Shown: one piece after another, positions 36,494-45,496 of the stretch
How positions within the stretch are numbered: the stretch's first letter is position 1
Layout of the letters: every line of letters starts with the position of its first letter
Assembly (NCBI GenBank): GCA_021775875.1
Contig: JAJFHA010000003.1
Span: 61,776 to 125,775, forward strand
DNA from: Hyphomicrobiales bacterium
GTDB taxonomy: Bacteria > Pseudomonadota > Alphaproteobacteria > Rhizobiales > NORP267
Length of the DNA: 64,000 nucleotides
Direction: 5' to 3'
Translations under genes and position numbers: made by a program
The notes under the pieces: model-generated
What the model was told of the DNA's origin: nothing
Seen by the model: the letters and a program-made list of their open reading frames with translations, nothing else
The model's database searches: none

Positions 36494-37381
36494 GTGACCA
36501 GCGACAAGTCTCAAGACAAAGCCAGAATTCTCGCAGAAGCCCTGCCGTATATGCAGCTTTATGCGGATCGGACAATCGTCATCAAATATGGTGGCCATGC
36601 CATGGGTGATGAAGGTCTGGCAGAAAGCTTTGCCAGGGATGTTGTTATGCTGCGGCAATCGGGCGTGCGGCCGATCATTGTTCATGGTGGCGGGCCGCAA
36701 ATCGGAGCCATGCTGGATCGGCTTAATATCAAAAGCGAATTCGCCGCCGGGTTGCGGATCACCGATCAGCAGACAGTAGAGATTGTCGAAATGGTATTGG
36801 CCGGGTCCATCAACAAGCAAATCGTTGCCGCCATCAACAAGGTTGGCGGGCGGGCGGTTGGCATTTCCGGCAAGGACGCCGGGTTGATGACCGCTAGAAA
36901 AGTGACCCGGACCATTGTTGATCCGGATTCAAATATCGAAAAAATTGTCGATCTGGGATTTGTCGGCGAACCGGATAACATAAACCGAGAAGTGCTGGAT
37001 ATCCTGACCGGCTCGGACCTTATTCCGGTGATCGCACCTTTGGCGACCTCGGTTGAAGGCGACACCTATAACGTGAATGCGGACACATTCGCAGGGGCCA
37101 TTGCCGGCAAACTTGGTGCCGACCGGTTGCTGCTGCTCACAGATGTGCCTGGAGTTCTCGATAGATCCGGAAAATTTCTGAAGACCCTTTCTGTCGCCGA
37201 ATGCCAACAGATGATTTTCGACGGCACGATCCATGGCGGCATGATCCCGAAAGTGGAGACCTGTATCCAGACCCTGGAACAGGGGGTCAAAGGCGTCGTC
37301 ATTCTAGATGGCAAAGTGCCGCACGCGGTTTTGCTGGAGCTGTTTACCGAACATGGTTCCGGGACCATGATCTACCAATGA
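36494..37381 (+). CDS. argB: acetylglutamate kinase
   Basis: The 295-residue enzyme phosphorylates N-acetylglutamate in arginine synthesis. VIKYGGHAM binds [15 protein letters not shown] binds the substrate, and [29 protein letters not shown] is the conserved central block. The length and N-terminal extension match arginine-sensitive hexameric forms, so feedback by arginine is likely. The start is GTG at 36494. Its stop overlaps the next gene by four bases (ATGA). Confidence 0.97.
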   Translation: MTSDKSQDKARILAEALPYMQLYADRTIVIKYGGHAMGDEGLAESFARDVVMLRQSGVRPIIVHGGGPQIGAMLDRLNIKSEFAAGLRITDQQTVEIVEMVLAGSINKQIVAAINKVGGRAVGISGKDAGLMTARKVTRTIVDPDSNIEKIVDLGFVGEPDNINREVLDILTGSDLIPVIAPLATSVEGDTYNVNADTFAGAIAGKLGADRLLLLTDVPGVLDRSGKFLKTLSVAECQQMIFDGTIHGGMIPKVETCIQTLEQGVKGVVILDGKVPHAVLLELFTEHGSGTMIYQ

Positions 37382-38415
37382 AGATTGGACAATGTCTTGC
37401 GGGGGGCATGTTTTTGCTGGCAGGCCTGACCGGCACCGCGCCGGGTTTCACGGCCTCTCCAACCCGCGCCGCGGAATATCAACTCTGCAACCAGACCAGC
37501 TATGTGCTGGACGCGGCGCTTGCGGTCCAGATTCGCCAAACCACTGCTTCACAGGGTTGGTTCCGTATCTATCCCGGCGACTGCGAAGTGATCCTGTCGC
37601 GCACCGAAGACAGCGAACGCTATTTTGTTTATGCCCGCACGCCCGACGCTTATGATACCGCACCGTTGCCGACGGCGGCAGCCAACATGATCTGCGTTGC
37701 GGAAGAAGACTTCCTCATTCCGGGCGCCTGGCGGTGTGCAGATCCGAATAACAGCATGGTGTCTTTTTCCGAAGTGACCGCAGATACCAACAGCCTCATT
37801 GGACAAACAATCCTGACTGGTGAAAACAATTTCGATCAGGAACAGGCCCGCATAGCCGGGTTGCAACGCCTGTTGATCAAGGCAGGGTTTGACCCGGGCG
37901 TCATTGACGGCAATCAAGGTGAGCAAACCAGTCAGGCTCTGGCCGCGTTTCGCCAGCGCAATAATGTCTCCGAGCGCGAGAGCGACGCGATCCTGTTTCA
38001 GGCATTGCTGGATGCAGCGATTGAAAAAGTGCGAAGCGTCGGGCTGACCTATTGCAACGACACCGAATGGACCGTCTTCGCGGCTGTGGGAATCAGTTCC
38101 GAAAATGCTACCCGCGCCGAAGGCTGGTTTGAACTGGCTCCCGGAGGCTGCACCCGGGCAATTCGCGATGCCCTTGAAGGCGATAAGCTGCATGTTTTTG
38201 CCCAGGCCCATGATGGCAACGGCTTTCCCGTCATTCACAATGGCGCGCCGTTGCAATGGGGTGGTGACACCGAATTATGCACCAAGGCAACGCGGTTCGA
38301 GACCGAGACCCATGAAAATTGCCGCGCCCAGGGTCTTAATATGAATGGCTTTACAAGCGAAGATATTGGTGAGCGGACCGGCCGTATCATTCGGTTTGGA
38401 ATAGCCGATGAGTGA
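37378..38415 (+). CDS. exported protein with two DUF1036 domains around a peptidoglycan-binding-like segment
   Basis: This 345-residue protein has a signal peptide (cleavage likely near residue 31, TRAA-EYQL). Two DUF1036-like units follow, one starting [16 protein letters not shown] and one [15 protein letters not shown]; each has a W-F-x-x-x-P-G-x-C motif ([10 protein letters not shown] and [10 protein letters not shown]). Between them, [17 protein letters not shown] looks like a PG_binding_1 helix bundle. I do not know its function; envelope localisation and peptidoglycan contact are inferences. The start at 37378 overlaps the argB stop, and its own stop overlaps the next gene by eight bases. 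Confidence 0.78.
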   Translation: MKIGQCLAGGMFLLAGLTGTAPGFTASPTRAAEYQLCNQTSYVLDAALAVQIRQTTASQGWFRIYPGDCEVILSRTEDSERYFVYARTPDAYDTAPLPTAAANMICVAEEDFLIPGAWRCADPNNSMVSFSEVTADTNSLIGQTILTGENNFDQEQARIAGLQRLLIKAGFDPGVIDGNQGEQTSQALAAFRQRNNVSERESDAILFQALLDAAIEKVRSVGLTYCNDTEWTVFAAVGISSENATRAEGWFELAPGGCTRAIRDALEGDKLHVFAQAHDGNGFPVIHNGAPLQWGGDTELCTKATRFETETHENCRAQGLNMNGFTSEDIGERTGRIIRFGIADE

Positions 38416-39106
38416 CAAACCCGGACAATTGAATAATCGCGATATCTGGATCTTTGATCTGGATAACACGCTCTATCCCCCGGAATGCAATTTGTTTGCG
38501 CAGGTTGATCAACGCATGGGCGAATTTATCTCGCAACTGTTTGATATCGACCGGGTTGAAGCGCGTAAAATCCAAAAAACCTATTACCGGAATTATGGCA
38601 CCACCTTGCGCGGCCTGATGGCGGAACACGGGATCAATCCTGACGATTTCCTCAAGCATGTGCATAATATCGATCATTCCGGCCTGCCGCTGGACGAAGC
38701 CCTTGGCGAAGCCATCGCCGCCCTACCCGGCCGCAAGCTGATCTTCACCAATGGCAGCCGCCAGCACGCGGAAGACGTTGCCGGACAGATTGGCATTCTG
38801 GAACATTTCGAAAATATATTTGATATTGCGGCTGCCAATTATATTCCGAAACCACAAGCCGAGGCTTACCATATGTTTGTGGATGCCTTTGGAATTGACC
38901 CGTCGCGGGCGGCGATGTTTGAAGACCTGTCGCGCAATCTGGCCGTACCCGCAGACCTTGGCATTGCCACCATTTTGGTGACCCCCGGCGAAGGCGACCA
39001 TCCGGACGCACGGGAAGGCTGGGTCCAGCCCGACGAAGGCGGCGATCATGTTCATCATGTGACCAGCGACCTGGCCGGGTTTTTGCGCGATATTGTTTCG
39101 TCCTGA
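38408..39106 (+). CDS. HAD superfamily pyrimidine 5'-nucleotidase
   Basis: The 232-residue protein has HAD motif I FDLDNTLYPPE, motif II FTNGS, and motif III/IV FEDLSRNL. This is the pyrimidine 5'-nucleotidase type (SDT1/PHM8-like), which removes phosphate from UMP, CMP or related nucleotides. It overlaps the DUF1036 gene by eight bases (ATGAGTGA). The usual alphaproteobacterial neighbour dapD follows, but behind its own promoter. Confidence 0.9.
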   Translation: MSDKPGQLNNRDIWIFDLDNTLYPPECNLFAQVDQRMGEFISQLFDIDRVEARKIQKTYYRNYGTTLRGLMAEHGINPDDFLKHVHNIDHSGLPLDEALGEAIAALPGRKLIFTNGSRQHAEDVAGQIGILEHFENIFDIAAANYIPKPQAEAYHMFVDAFGIDPSRAAMFEDLSRNLAVPADLGIATILVTPGEGDHPDAREGWVQPDEGGDHVHHVTSDLAGFLRDIVSS

Positions 39107-39117
39107 CCGATACGTGG

Positions 39118-39145
39118 TTGACACAGGGCGGAGCGTGAATAGTCT
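39118..39145 (+). promoter_or_regulatory. candidate dapD promoter
   Basis: A perfect TTGACA (39118-39123) is followed after 16 bases by TAGTCT (39140-39145), a weak -10. Transcription would begin near 39152, so the leader would be about 40 bases and would include the hairpin arm at 39181. Confidence 0.42.
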
Positions 39146-39180
39146 CCGGCGAAAGTTTTAGCTGCTGACCAAAGTCGGCG

Positions 39181-39269
39181 CAGGAGAAATTTCATGAGCA
39201 ATGCAAATCTTGAACAAATCATCGACGCGGCCTTTGAAACCCGCGCTGAAATTTCTCCTGAAACAGGAG
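39181..39269 (+). promoter_or_regulatory. inverted repeat sequestering the dapD ribosome binding site, with competing hairpin
   Basis: CAGGAGAAATTTCA (39181-39194) contains the Shine-Dalgarno AGGAG and the A of the start codon. Its exact reverse complement TGAAATTTCTCCTG lies at 39247-39260, inside codons 18-23. Paired, the 14-bp stem would hide the ribosome binding site behind a 52-base loop. The last six bases of the second arm, CTCCTG, can instead pair with CAGGAG at 39264-39269 across a three-base loop. The two structures exclude each other, so this could be a translational switch. The sequence facts are direct; the regulatory role is inference. Confidence 0.5.
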
Positions 39270-40039
39270 GTGTCGCCCGGGAGGCGGTAGAGGCTGCGCT
39301 TGACCTGCTGGATAGTGGGCAGGAACGGGTCGCGGAGAAAATCGACGGCGAATGGCAAGTCAATCAATGGCTGAAGAAAGCGGTTTTGCTCTCGTTCCGC
39401 CTGAACAACATGGCACTCATCGGCAATGGACCGGGCGAAGCCGTTTGGTGGGACAAGGTCAAATCCAAGTTTGACGGCTGGGACAAAGCCCGTTTCAGCA
39501 AGGCCGGGTTCCGCGCCGTGCCAAACTGCATCGTTCGCCATTCGGCCCATATAGCGCCAGGAGCCGTGTTGATGCCGTCCTTTGTCAATCTCGGTGCTTA
39601 CGTGGATAGCGGTGCGATGATCGACACCTGGGCAACTGTTGGGTCATGCGCCCAGATCGGCAAAAACGTACATATTTCTGGCGGTGCCGGGATCGGTGGC
39701 GTGCTGGAGCCATTACAGGCCGGGCCGGTCATTATTGAAGACAATTGCTTCATTGGTGCGCGCTCGGAGGTTGCTGAAGGGGTGATTGTGGGCGAAGGCG
39801 CGGTACTCTCGATGGGGGTTTTTATCGGCGCGTCGACAAAAATCGTCGACCGGGCCAGCGGCGAAGTTCATTATGGCAAGGTGCCACCCTATTCGGTTGT
39901 TGTGCCCGGCAGCATGCCAGGCAGCCAGCCGGTGGGTGAAGGCCAACCCAATCCAAATCTTTATTGCGCGGTGATTGTGAAAACCGTCGATGAGCGCACG
40001 CGCTCGAAAACCTCGATCAACGAATTGCTGCGGGATTGA
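39194..40039 (+). CDS. dapD: 2,3,4,5-tetrahydropyridine-2,6-dicarboxylate N-succinyltransferase
   Basis: The 281-residue enzyme of the succinylase lysine/diaminopimelate pathway shows left-handed beta-helix hexapeptide repeats in the middle ([20 protein letters not shown] and [19 protein letters not shown]). The C-terminal [11 protein letters not shown] is also typical. It uses succinyl-CoA and makes N-succinyl-2-amino-6-ketopimelate. The ATG at 39194 has AGGAG eight bases upstream, within the inverted repeat described separately. dapE follows after seven bases. Confidence 0.97.
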   Translation: MSNANLEQIIDAAFETRAEISPETGGVAREAVEAALDLLDSGQERVAEKIDGEWQVNQWLKKAVLLSFRLNNMALIGNGPGEAVWWDKVKSKFDGWDKARFSKAGFRAVPNCIVRHSAHIAPGAVLMPSFVNLGAYVDSGAMIDTWATVGSCAQIGKNVHISGGAGIGGVLEPLQAGPVIIEDNCFIGARSEVAEGVIVGEGAVLSMGVFIGASTKIVDRASGEVHYGKVPPYSVVVPGSMPGSQPVGEGQPNPNLYCAVIVKTVDERTRSKTSINELLRD

Positions 40040-40046
40040 TCTTGCA

Positions 40047-41234
40047 ATGGCCGATGCCGACCCATTCCAGGATGTTGTGGCCCTTGCGCAAGACTTGATC
40101 CGTTGCCAGAGCGTGACACCTGTCGAGGGCGGCGCATTATCTTTGCTTGGCGGACGGCTGTCTGCGCTTGGGTTTGAATGTCACCGCGTGACTTTCTCGG
40201 ACGAAAACACGCCTGATGTTGAAAATCTCTATGCCCGGATCGGCCATACGGGACCAAACCTTGTCTATGCCGGGCATACCGATGTCGTGCCGGTCGGCGA
40301 CGAAGCGGCGTGGACTTACCCGCCATTTGGCGCTGAAATTCACGGCGATATTCTCTATGGCCGCGGCGCGGTCGATATGAAAGGCGGTATCGCTGCCTTT
40401 GTCGCAGGTGCCGCGCGGTATCTGGCTGAAAATAACGGCCAGACCCCCGGTTCCATCAGTCTCCTGATCACCGGAGATGAAGAAGGCCCGGCGATCAACG
40501 GCACCGTGAAGCTACTCCAATGGGCCAAGGAAAACGGGCACAGCTTTGATCATTGTGTTGTCGGGGAGCCAACCAATGTTGAAGCCCTTGGCGACATGAT
40601 CAAGATCGGGCGGCGCGGCAGTTTTTCCGGCACCATTACCGTTACTGGACAACAGGGCCATGTGGCTTATCCGCATCTGGCGAAAAATCCGATTTCCGAA
40701 ATGGCCCGGATGATCGAATTGCTGACCTTTGAGCCGCTTGATGCGGGCAGCGAACATTTCCAGCCCACAAACCTGGAGATTGTCAACCTGGACAGTTTCA
40801 ACCGGGCCTGGAATGTCATCCCCGGCAAGGCGGAACTACGCTTCAATATCCGCTTCAACGACCATTGGGATGCGAGCAAGCTGGAACAAATGATCCGGCA
40901 ACGCATGGCCGGTTGCGCGAACAAGACCGGGCTTGAAATCACATTGGCAGTTGAGCCGATTGTCAGCGATGTTTTCCTGACCGAACCCGGACCTCTTGTA
41001 GATATTCTGACAAGCGCAATTCATGATGTGACCGGCGTTCAGCCCAAACTCTCGACCAATGGTGGCACGTCGGACGCGCGGTTCATCAAGGATTATTGCC
41101 CGGTGATCGAATTTGGTCTCGTCAACAAAACGATCCACCAGACCGACGAGCATGTATCGCTGGATGATCTGAGAAACCTGACCGAAATTTATTACCGGAT
41201 GATTTCCGGATATTTTTCGAAATCTGAAGCCTGA
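40047..41234 (+). CDS. dapE: succinyl-diaminopimelate desuccinylase
   Basis: The 395-residue M20 metallopeptidase has the zinc ligands in YAGHTDVVPVG and GRGAVDMKGG, ITGDEEGPA with the general base Glu, and FGLVNKTIHQTDEHV near the end. It removes succinate to give LL-diaminopimelate for lysine and cell wall. I place the start at ATG 40047 (MADADPFQDVV); the frame is open back into dapD. It is co-transcribed with dapD. Confidence 0.97.
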   Translation: MADADPFQDVVALAQDLIRCQSVTPVEGGALSLLGGRLSALGFECHRVTFSDENTPDVENLYARIGHTGPNLVYAGHTDVVPVGDEAAWTYPPFGAEIHGDILYGRGAVDMKGGIAAFVAGAARYLAENNGQTPGSISLLITGDEEGPAINGTVKLLQWAKENGHSFDHCVVGEPTNVEALGDMIKIGRRGSFSGTITVTGQQGHVAYPHLAKNPISEMARMIELLTFEPLDAGSEHFQPTNLEIVNLDSFNRAWNVIPGKAELRFNIRFNDHWDASKLEQMIRQRMAGCANKTGLEITLAVEPIVSDVFLTEPGPLVDILTSAIHDVTGVQPKLSTNGGTSDARFIKDYCPVIEFGLVNKTIHQTDEHVSLDDLRNLTEIYYRMISGYFSKSEA

Positions 41235-41242
41235 TCCCGCGC

Positions 41243-41848
41243 ATGCTCAGGGTAAACGAAATTGTTGCTTCCCTCAAAGGTGCGTTCGCGCTGGCGGTCG
41301 GACAAGCCTCCGGCCTTGCCCGGTTTGAGCAATCGTTTGAAGCCTTTTGGCGTTCCTTTGCCGCGATATTTCTGGTCGCGCCGCTTTATCTGATGCACGT
41401 GCTGGCTGAACACAGGATCATCCTGACGGCGGATGATTTCGACCCCGCGACCTTTTCCGCCGGTCTGTATTTTTCCGTCAAAGCATTTGTGCTGATCATC
41501 GATTGGTTCGCGTTCCCGATCCTGATGGTTTTTCTCGCACGATTGCTGCGCCTGACCGCCGGGTATGGATTATATATTACAGTTTTCAACTGGGGCACCG
41601 TGCTGATCGTTGCAGCATTAACACCGCCCTTCATCGGCTGGTCGCTTGGCTATATCAGCGACTTTGCCGCCAACATCATGTCCCTTGGGATTTTGATGAT
41701 TGTGCTGCGTTACCGCTGGTTTATCGCCCGTGTCGCACTCGAAGCATCGCCACTTGTGGCAACAGGTCTGGTGCTAGCGGAATTTCTGCTCTCGCTGCTG
41801 ATCACCCAATCCGCCACCCGGTTGATTGGGCTCCAGACAGGCTATTAA
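41243..41848 (+). CDS. conserved membrane protein of unknown function
   Basis: I do not recognise a named family. The 201-residue protein has about five hydrophobic segments: near 38-53, 75-100, 107-131, 136-155 and 170-190. It contains no obvious catalytic motif. It follows dapE by eight bases, which suggests co-transcription, and its stop overlaps that of the convergent truA by three to four bases. A similarly placed membrane protein between dapE and truA occurs in related alphaproteobacteria, from memory. Confidence 0.7.
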   Translation: MLRVNEIVASLKGAFALAVGQASGLARFEQSFEAFWRSFAAIFLVAPLYLMHVLAEHRIILTADDFDPATFSAGLYFSVKAFVLIIDWFAFPILMVFLARLLRLTAGYGLYITVFNWGTVLIVAALTPPFIGWSLGYISDFAANIMSLGILMIVLRYRWFIARVALEASPLVATGLVLAEFLLSLLITQSATRLIGLQTGY

Positions 41849-42582
41849 TAGTCAACGCCCACGAGATAAAGCCCGTCGGCGGGCGCTACCGGGCCACATG
41901 CTGCACGGTCGCGGGCTTCCAAAACTTTGCGCATATCGTCCGGTTGCCACTTGCCATCGCCGACGCATTTCAGGGAGCCAACAATTGAGCGCACCTGATG
42001 GTGCATGAAAGACCGCGCCTCGGCATGGACCAGAATCTCGTCACCGTTTTGTTCCACATCCAGTCGGTCGAGATTTTTGACAGGTGAATTTGCCTGACAC
42101 ACGACCGAGCGGAATGTTGTAAAATCATGCTTGCCCAACAGATGTTTGGCACCCGCCGCCATCGCGGCCACATCAAGCGGCACCGACACCCGCCATGCAA
42201 GCCCGGCTTCCAGCGCCAAGGGGCTGCGGCGGTTGATGATGCGGTACAAATAGCGGCGGCGGATCGCACCAAAGCGCGCCTCGAAATCATCCGCCACGGC
42301 TTCAACCTGCAGAACCGCGATCGGCTCTGGCTTGAGGTGAAAATTGATGGCCCCGCGGATTGTGTCGGGTTCGCGTGGGTTTGCAAAATCCAGGTGGGCC
42401 ACCTGACCACGGGCATGGACGCCTGCATCGGTGCGCCCGGCACCAAATATCGTGACGTCTTCGCCAGAAAACGCTTTCGCCGCTTCCGTCAGATGCTGTT
42501 GAACAGAAGCGCCGCTATTCTGTTGCTGCCATCCCACATAGGGACCGCCGTCATATTCGATGGTGAGTTTGTAGCGCGGCAT
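41845..42582 (-). CDS. truA: tRNA pseudouridine(38-40) synthase
   Basis: The 245-residue protein has the catalytic Asp in [11 protein letters not shown] (the R-T-D-A-G-V-H-A motif) and [12 protein letters not shown]. TruA makes pseudouridine at tRNA positions 38-40. The start codon overlaps the fmt stop by one base (TGATG), so both are translated together. The gene is convergent with the membrane protein at 41243. Confidence 0.97.
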   Translation of the reverse strand: MPRYKLTIEYDGGPYVGWQQQNSGASVQQHLTEAAKAFSGEDVTIFGAGRTDAGVHARGQVAHLDFANPREPDTIRGAINFHLKPEPIAVLQVEAVADDFEARFGAIRRRYLYRIINRRSPLALEAGLAWRVSVPLDVAAMAAGAKHLLGKHDFTTFRSVVCQANSPVKNLDRLDVEQNGDEILVHAEARSFMHHQVRSIVGSLKCVGDGKWQPDDMRKVLEARDRAACGPVAPADGLYLVGVDY

Positions 42583-43517
42583 CAGGTGAGCCGCGTGCCG
42601 GGAGACAAAGCCATGCCGTGCTGAAAATCGTCTGCGCCCATTGGCTGCTTGCCAGCACGCTGGAGCCGGACGAGGCTGACCGCGCCGTCGCCACAGGCAA
42701 CAACGACCCCGCCTTCCAGAATTTCACCGGGAGCGCCGGACCTATCCGCTAGATACTGGCTCTCAAGTGCCTTGACCCGCTGCATCTTGCCATCAACTTC
42801 AATCTCGAACCAGGCGCCGGGAAACGGTGACAGACCCCGGATCAAATTGTGAATTTCGGTCGCAGGCCGTTGCCAGTCTATGCGGGCTTCGGATTTTTCT
42901 ATTTTTTTGGCGTAAGTCACGCCGTCCCTAGATTGAGGAATGCAGATGAGCCTATCTTCGCCAAGCTTTGCAAGCGCCTGCACCATCAAATCTGCGCCGG
43001 ATTCAGCTAATTGATCATGGAGCAAGCCCGCTGTCATATCCGGGCCGATGGAGATGGTTTCCTCCAGACAAACCGGGCCGGTATCAAGCCCTGCTTCCAT
43101 GCGCATGACTGCGTTTGCGGTCTCAAGATCACCCGCCATGATGGCCCGTTGGATCGGGGCCGCGCCGCGCCACCGGGGCAGCTTTGAAGCGTGTAAATTG
43201 AAGCAGCCATGTTTGGGCATGGCCAGCAAAGTGGCAGGAAGGATCAGGCCATAGGCCACCACAATAGCCACATCAGCATCAAGCGCTTTGAAAGCCTGCC
43301 GGTCTTCATCCGCTTTGAAATGAAGGACCGTAACGACGGGCAGATTATGAGCGTTGGCGCAATTGTGAACCGGGCTGAGGCGTTGCCCCATGCCGCGCCC
43401 GGCGGCGCGCGGTGGCTGGGTGTAGACGCTAATAATTTCATGACCCGCGCCATGAATCGCTTCAAGCACCGGCACCGCGAAATCCGGGGTTCCCATGAAA
43501 ATAACGCGGAAGGTCAT
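42582..43517 (-). CDS. fmt: methionyl-tRNA formyltransferase
   Basis: The 311-residue protein has [15 protein letters not shown] at the start, [20 protein letters not shown] with the formyl-transfer site, and a C-terminal OB-like domain. It formylates initiator Met-tRNA. The neighbouring def removes the formyl group from new proteins; def lies 36 bases upstream in the same direction, the usual order def-fmt-truA. Confidence 0.97.
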   Translation of the reverse strand: MTFRVIFMGTPDFAVPVLEAIHGAGHEIISVYTQPPRAAGRGMGQRLSPVHNCANAHNLPVVTVLHFKADEDRQAFKALDADVAIVVAYGLILPATLLAMPKHGCFNLHASKLPRWRGAAPIQRAIMAGDLETANAVMRMEAGLDTGPVCLEETISIGPDMTAGLLHDQLAESGADLMVQALAKLGEDRLICIPQSRDGVTYAKKIEKSEARIDWQRPATEIHNLIRGLSPFPGAWFEIEVDGKMQRVKALESQYLADRSGAPGEILEGGVVVACGDGAVSLVRLQRAGKQPMGADDFQHGMALSPGTRLT

Positions 43518-43553
43518 CAGATAATCCTGTTCACGAAACCATGGTGCAGACGA

Positions 43554-44072
43554 TCACGCGGCGCTTTCCCGCTTCTTCGCCTTGGTGAATTTCTTGACAA
43601 TAATATCGCGTTTCAGTTTGGAAATATGATCAATGAAGAGAACCCCGTTCAGGTGATCAATTTCGTGCTGGATAACGGTTGCGAGCAACCCGTCGCAATC
43701 CATCTCCTGGGGCTTGCCGTCATAATCCAGATAGCTGACGCCACAACGGGCCGGGCGCTCAACGGTTTCGAAAAATTCAGGAATCGACAGACATCCTTCT
43801 TCATATTCCGCCAGCTCTTCCGACACCCAGGTAATTTCAGGATTGGCAAAACAAAGTGGGGTTTTTTCATCATCGTCCCTCGCTGCGTCGGTAACCACGA
43901 CACGTTTCCGCACCGCGATTTGGATCGCTGCCAGGCCGACGCCTGGGGCATCATACATGGTGTCCAGCATGTCATCCATGAGTGCGCGGATTTCGTCATC
44001 GACCTCTTTGACGGGGTCACATACAAGACGCAGCTGCTTGTCCGGCAGGATTATGATTTTTCGTAATGTCAT
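43554..44072 (-). CDS. def: peptide deformylase
   Basis: The 172-residue metalloenzyme has GVGLAAIQI (motif I, normally GxGLAAxQ), EEGCLSIPE (motif II, with the Cys metal ligand) and QHEIDHLNGVLFID (motif III, HExxH). It removes the N-formyl group from nascent proteins. The start is at 44072; the 100 bases to the divergent rmuC should hold the promoters of both directions. Confidence 0.97.
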   Translation of the reverse strand: MTLRKIIILPDKQLRLVCDPVKEVDDEIRALMDDMLDTMYDAPGVGLAAIQIAVRKRVVVTDAARDDDEKTPLCFANPEITWVSEELAEYEEGCLSIPEFFETVERPARCGVSYLDYDGKPQEMDCDGLLATVIQHEIDHLNGVLFIDHISKLKRDIIVKKFTKAKKRESAA

Positions 44073-44172
44073 GGGGTTCAGATAGGGGTTTGCGCCAACG
44101 AGGTCAATCGTCAGATTGGCTTCTGTTCATGTTTTGATCTGGAAATAGCGCGAATCAGTTTAGCTTGCAGCC

Positions 44173-45378
44173 ATGTCGGATATCATTTTTCAAATCGGAA
44201 CCCGCCCGGTGACCGTAAGCGAATTGCTGCTGGGGCTGGCCGGGCTTGGCATTGCCGGGCTGATTGTGATTGCAATGATGCTATATCGCTCGGCGCGGAT
44301 GCGCCGGGAGGTGAGTGATATGGCAACCCACCGCGCCCGCGAACTTGAAGGCCGGATCGCTGAATTGATGCAGGCCCATAGCGAGATGAACGGCAAATTG
44401 CAGACGGTTGCCGAAATATCGGTCTCGCGCCAATCCGACCTGACCCGCACCATGAACGAGCGCCTCGACAAAGTATCCCACCGACTTGGCCAAAATATTC
44501 AACAGCAAACCCAGACCACCGGGGAGAGCCTCTCTAAACTCCATGAACGGCTGGCGGTGATTGATGAAGCCCAGAAAAACATCACCAGCCTTTCAAGCCA
44601 GGTGGTGGGCCTCAAGGATATTCTCGCCAACAAACAATCACGCGGCGCGTTTGGGCAGGGCCGGATGGAAGCGATTGTCGCGGATAATCTGCCCAAAGGA
44701 TCGTTCTCGTTCCAGGCGACGCTTTCCAACAAGACCCGGCCTGATTGTATCGTGCATATGCCGAACGGCGAGCCGGGTGTTGTGATCGATGCCAAATTCC
44801 CACTTGAAGCCTATGAAGCTTTTAAATCTGCTGCCGGACCGTTGGAGATTAAAGAGGCCAGCGCCCGTATGCGCACCGATATCAGCAAGCATATTGCTGA
44901 TATTTCCGGTAAATATCTGATCGCCGGGGAAACCCAGGATACCGCAATCATGTTCGTGCCGTCGGAATCGGTCTATGCGGAGCTTTACGATTCCTTCGAT
45001 GACCTGATCCAGAAGGCCTACCGGGCGCGGGTGGTGATTGTGTCGCCAAGTATGTTGATGCTGGCGGTACAGGTCATGCAGGCGATTTTCAAAGATACCC
45101 GCATGCGCGAACAGGCCCATCTCATTCAGGGCGAAGTGGTCAAGCTGATGGATGATGTGCACCGATTGCGCGACCGGGTTTTGAATTTACAGCGCCATTT
45201 CGGCCAGACCCAGAAAGATATGGAACAGGTGCTGGTCTCGTCCGATAAAATTTCCAGCCGGGGACGTAAAATCGAACAGCTTGAATTTGACGAAGAAGAA
45301 GCGGCTGAGTCCAAAGCCGAGAAAAAGGTCAAATCGGGCAGCACAGCAACCCAACCGGATTTGCTGGCTGGTGAATGA
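44173..45378 (+). CDS. rmuC: DNA recombination protein RmuC
   Basis: The 401-residue protein starts with a membrane segment (about 13-37), continues with a coiled-coil region to about 150, and then has the RmuC nuclease-like core with GRMEAIVADNLP, VIDAKFPLEAYEAF and IMFVPSESVYAEL. RmuC limits inversions at short inverted repeats in E. coli; its mechanism is not fully known. A dispersed repeat copy begins 17 bases after the stop codon. Confidence 0.93.
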   Translation: MSDIIFQIGTRPVTVSELLLGLAGLGIAGLIVIAMMLYRSARMRREVSDMATHRARELEGRIAELMQAHSEMNGKLQTVAEISVSRQSDLTRTMNERLDKVSHRLGQNIQQQTQTTGESLSKLHERLAVIDEAQKNITSLSSQVVGLKDILANKQSRGAFGQGRMEAIVADNLPKGSFSFQATLSNKTRPDCIVHMPNGEPGVVIDAKFPLEAYEAFKSAAGPLEIKEASARMRTDISKHIADISGKYLIAGETQDTAIMFVPSESVYAELYDSFDDLIQKAYRARVVIVSPSMLMLAVQVMQAIFKDTRMREQAHLIQGEVVKLMDDVHRLRDRVLNLQRHFGQTQKDMEQVLVSSDKISSRGRKIEQLEFDEEEAAESKAEKKVKSGSTATQPDLLAGE

Positions 45379-45394
45379 CGTTGCATTCAAATCC

Positions 45395-45495
45395 CGTCAT
45401 CCCGGGCAGCGTGCGCGAAGCGCATCGCGTGATCCGGGATCCAGCGTAACAAGTGGCGAAGCCGCAACTGGATTCCGGCTTTCGCTGGAATGACG
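45395..45495 (+). repeat. dispersed REP-like element, single copy (A)
   Basis: This copy begins CGTCATCCCGGG and ends CTGGATTCCGGC-TTTC-GCTGGAATGACG, so its ends are inverted (GTCATYCCGG against CCGGAATGAC, imperfect here). The 3' module forms an eight-pair hairpin, ATTCCGGC-TTTC-GCTGGAAT, with one G-U pair. It is about 101 bases, shorter in the middle than the copies at 46843 and 52733. Its last base is one base before the ampG ATG. Confidence 0.85.
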
Positions 45496-45496
45496 A

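Noticed and set aside
37549..38256. Reverse 235-codon frame opposite the DUF1036 gene
   Set aside because: It shadows a gene with signal peptide and two domains and has no own motifs.
43209..44066. Forward 285-codon frame opposite fmt and def
   Set aside because: It is antisense to two certain genes whose motifs are intact.
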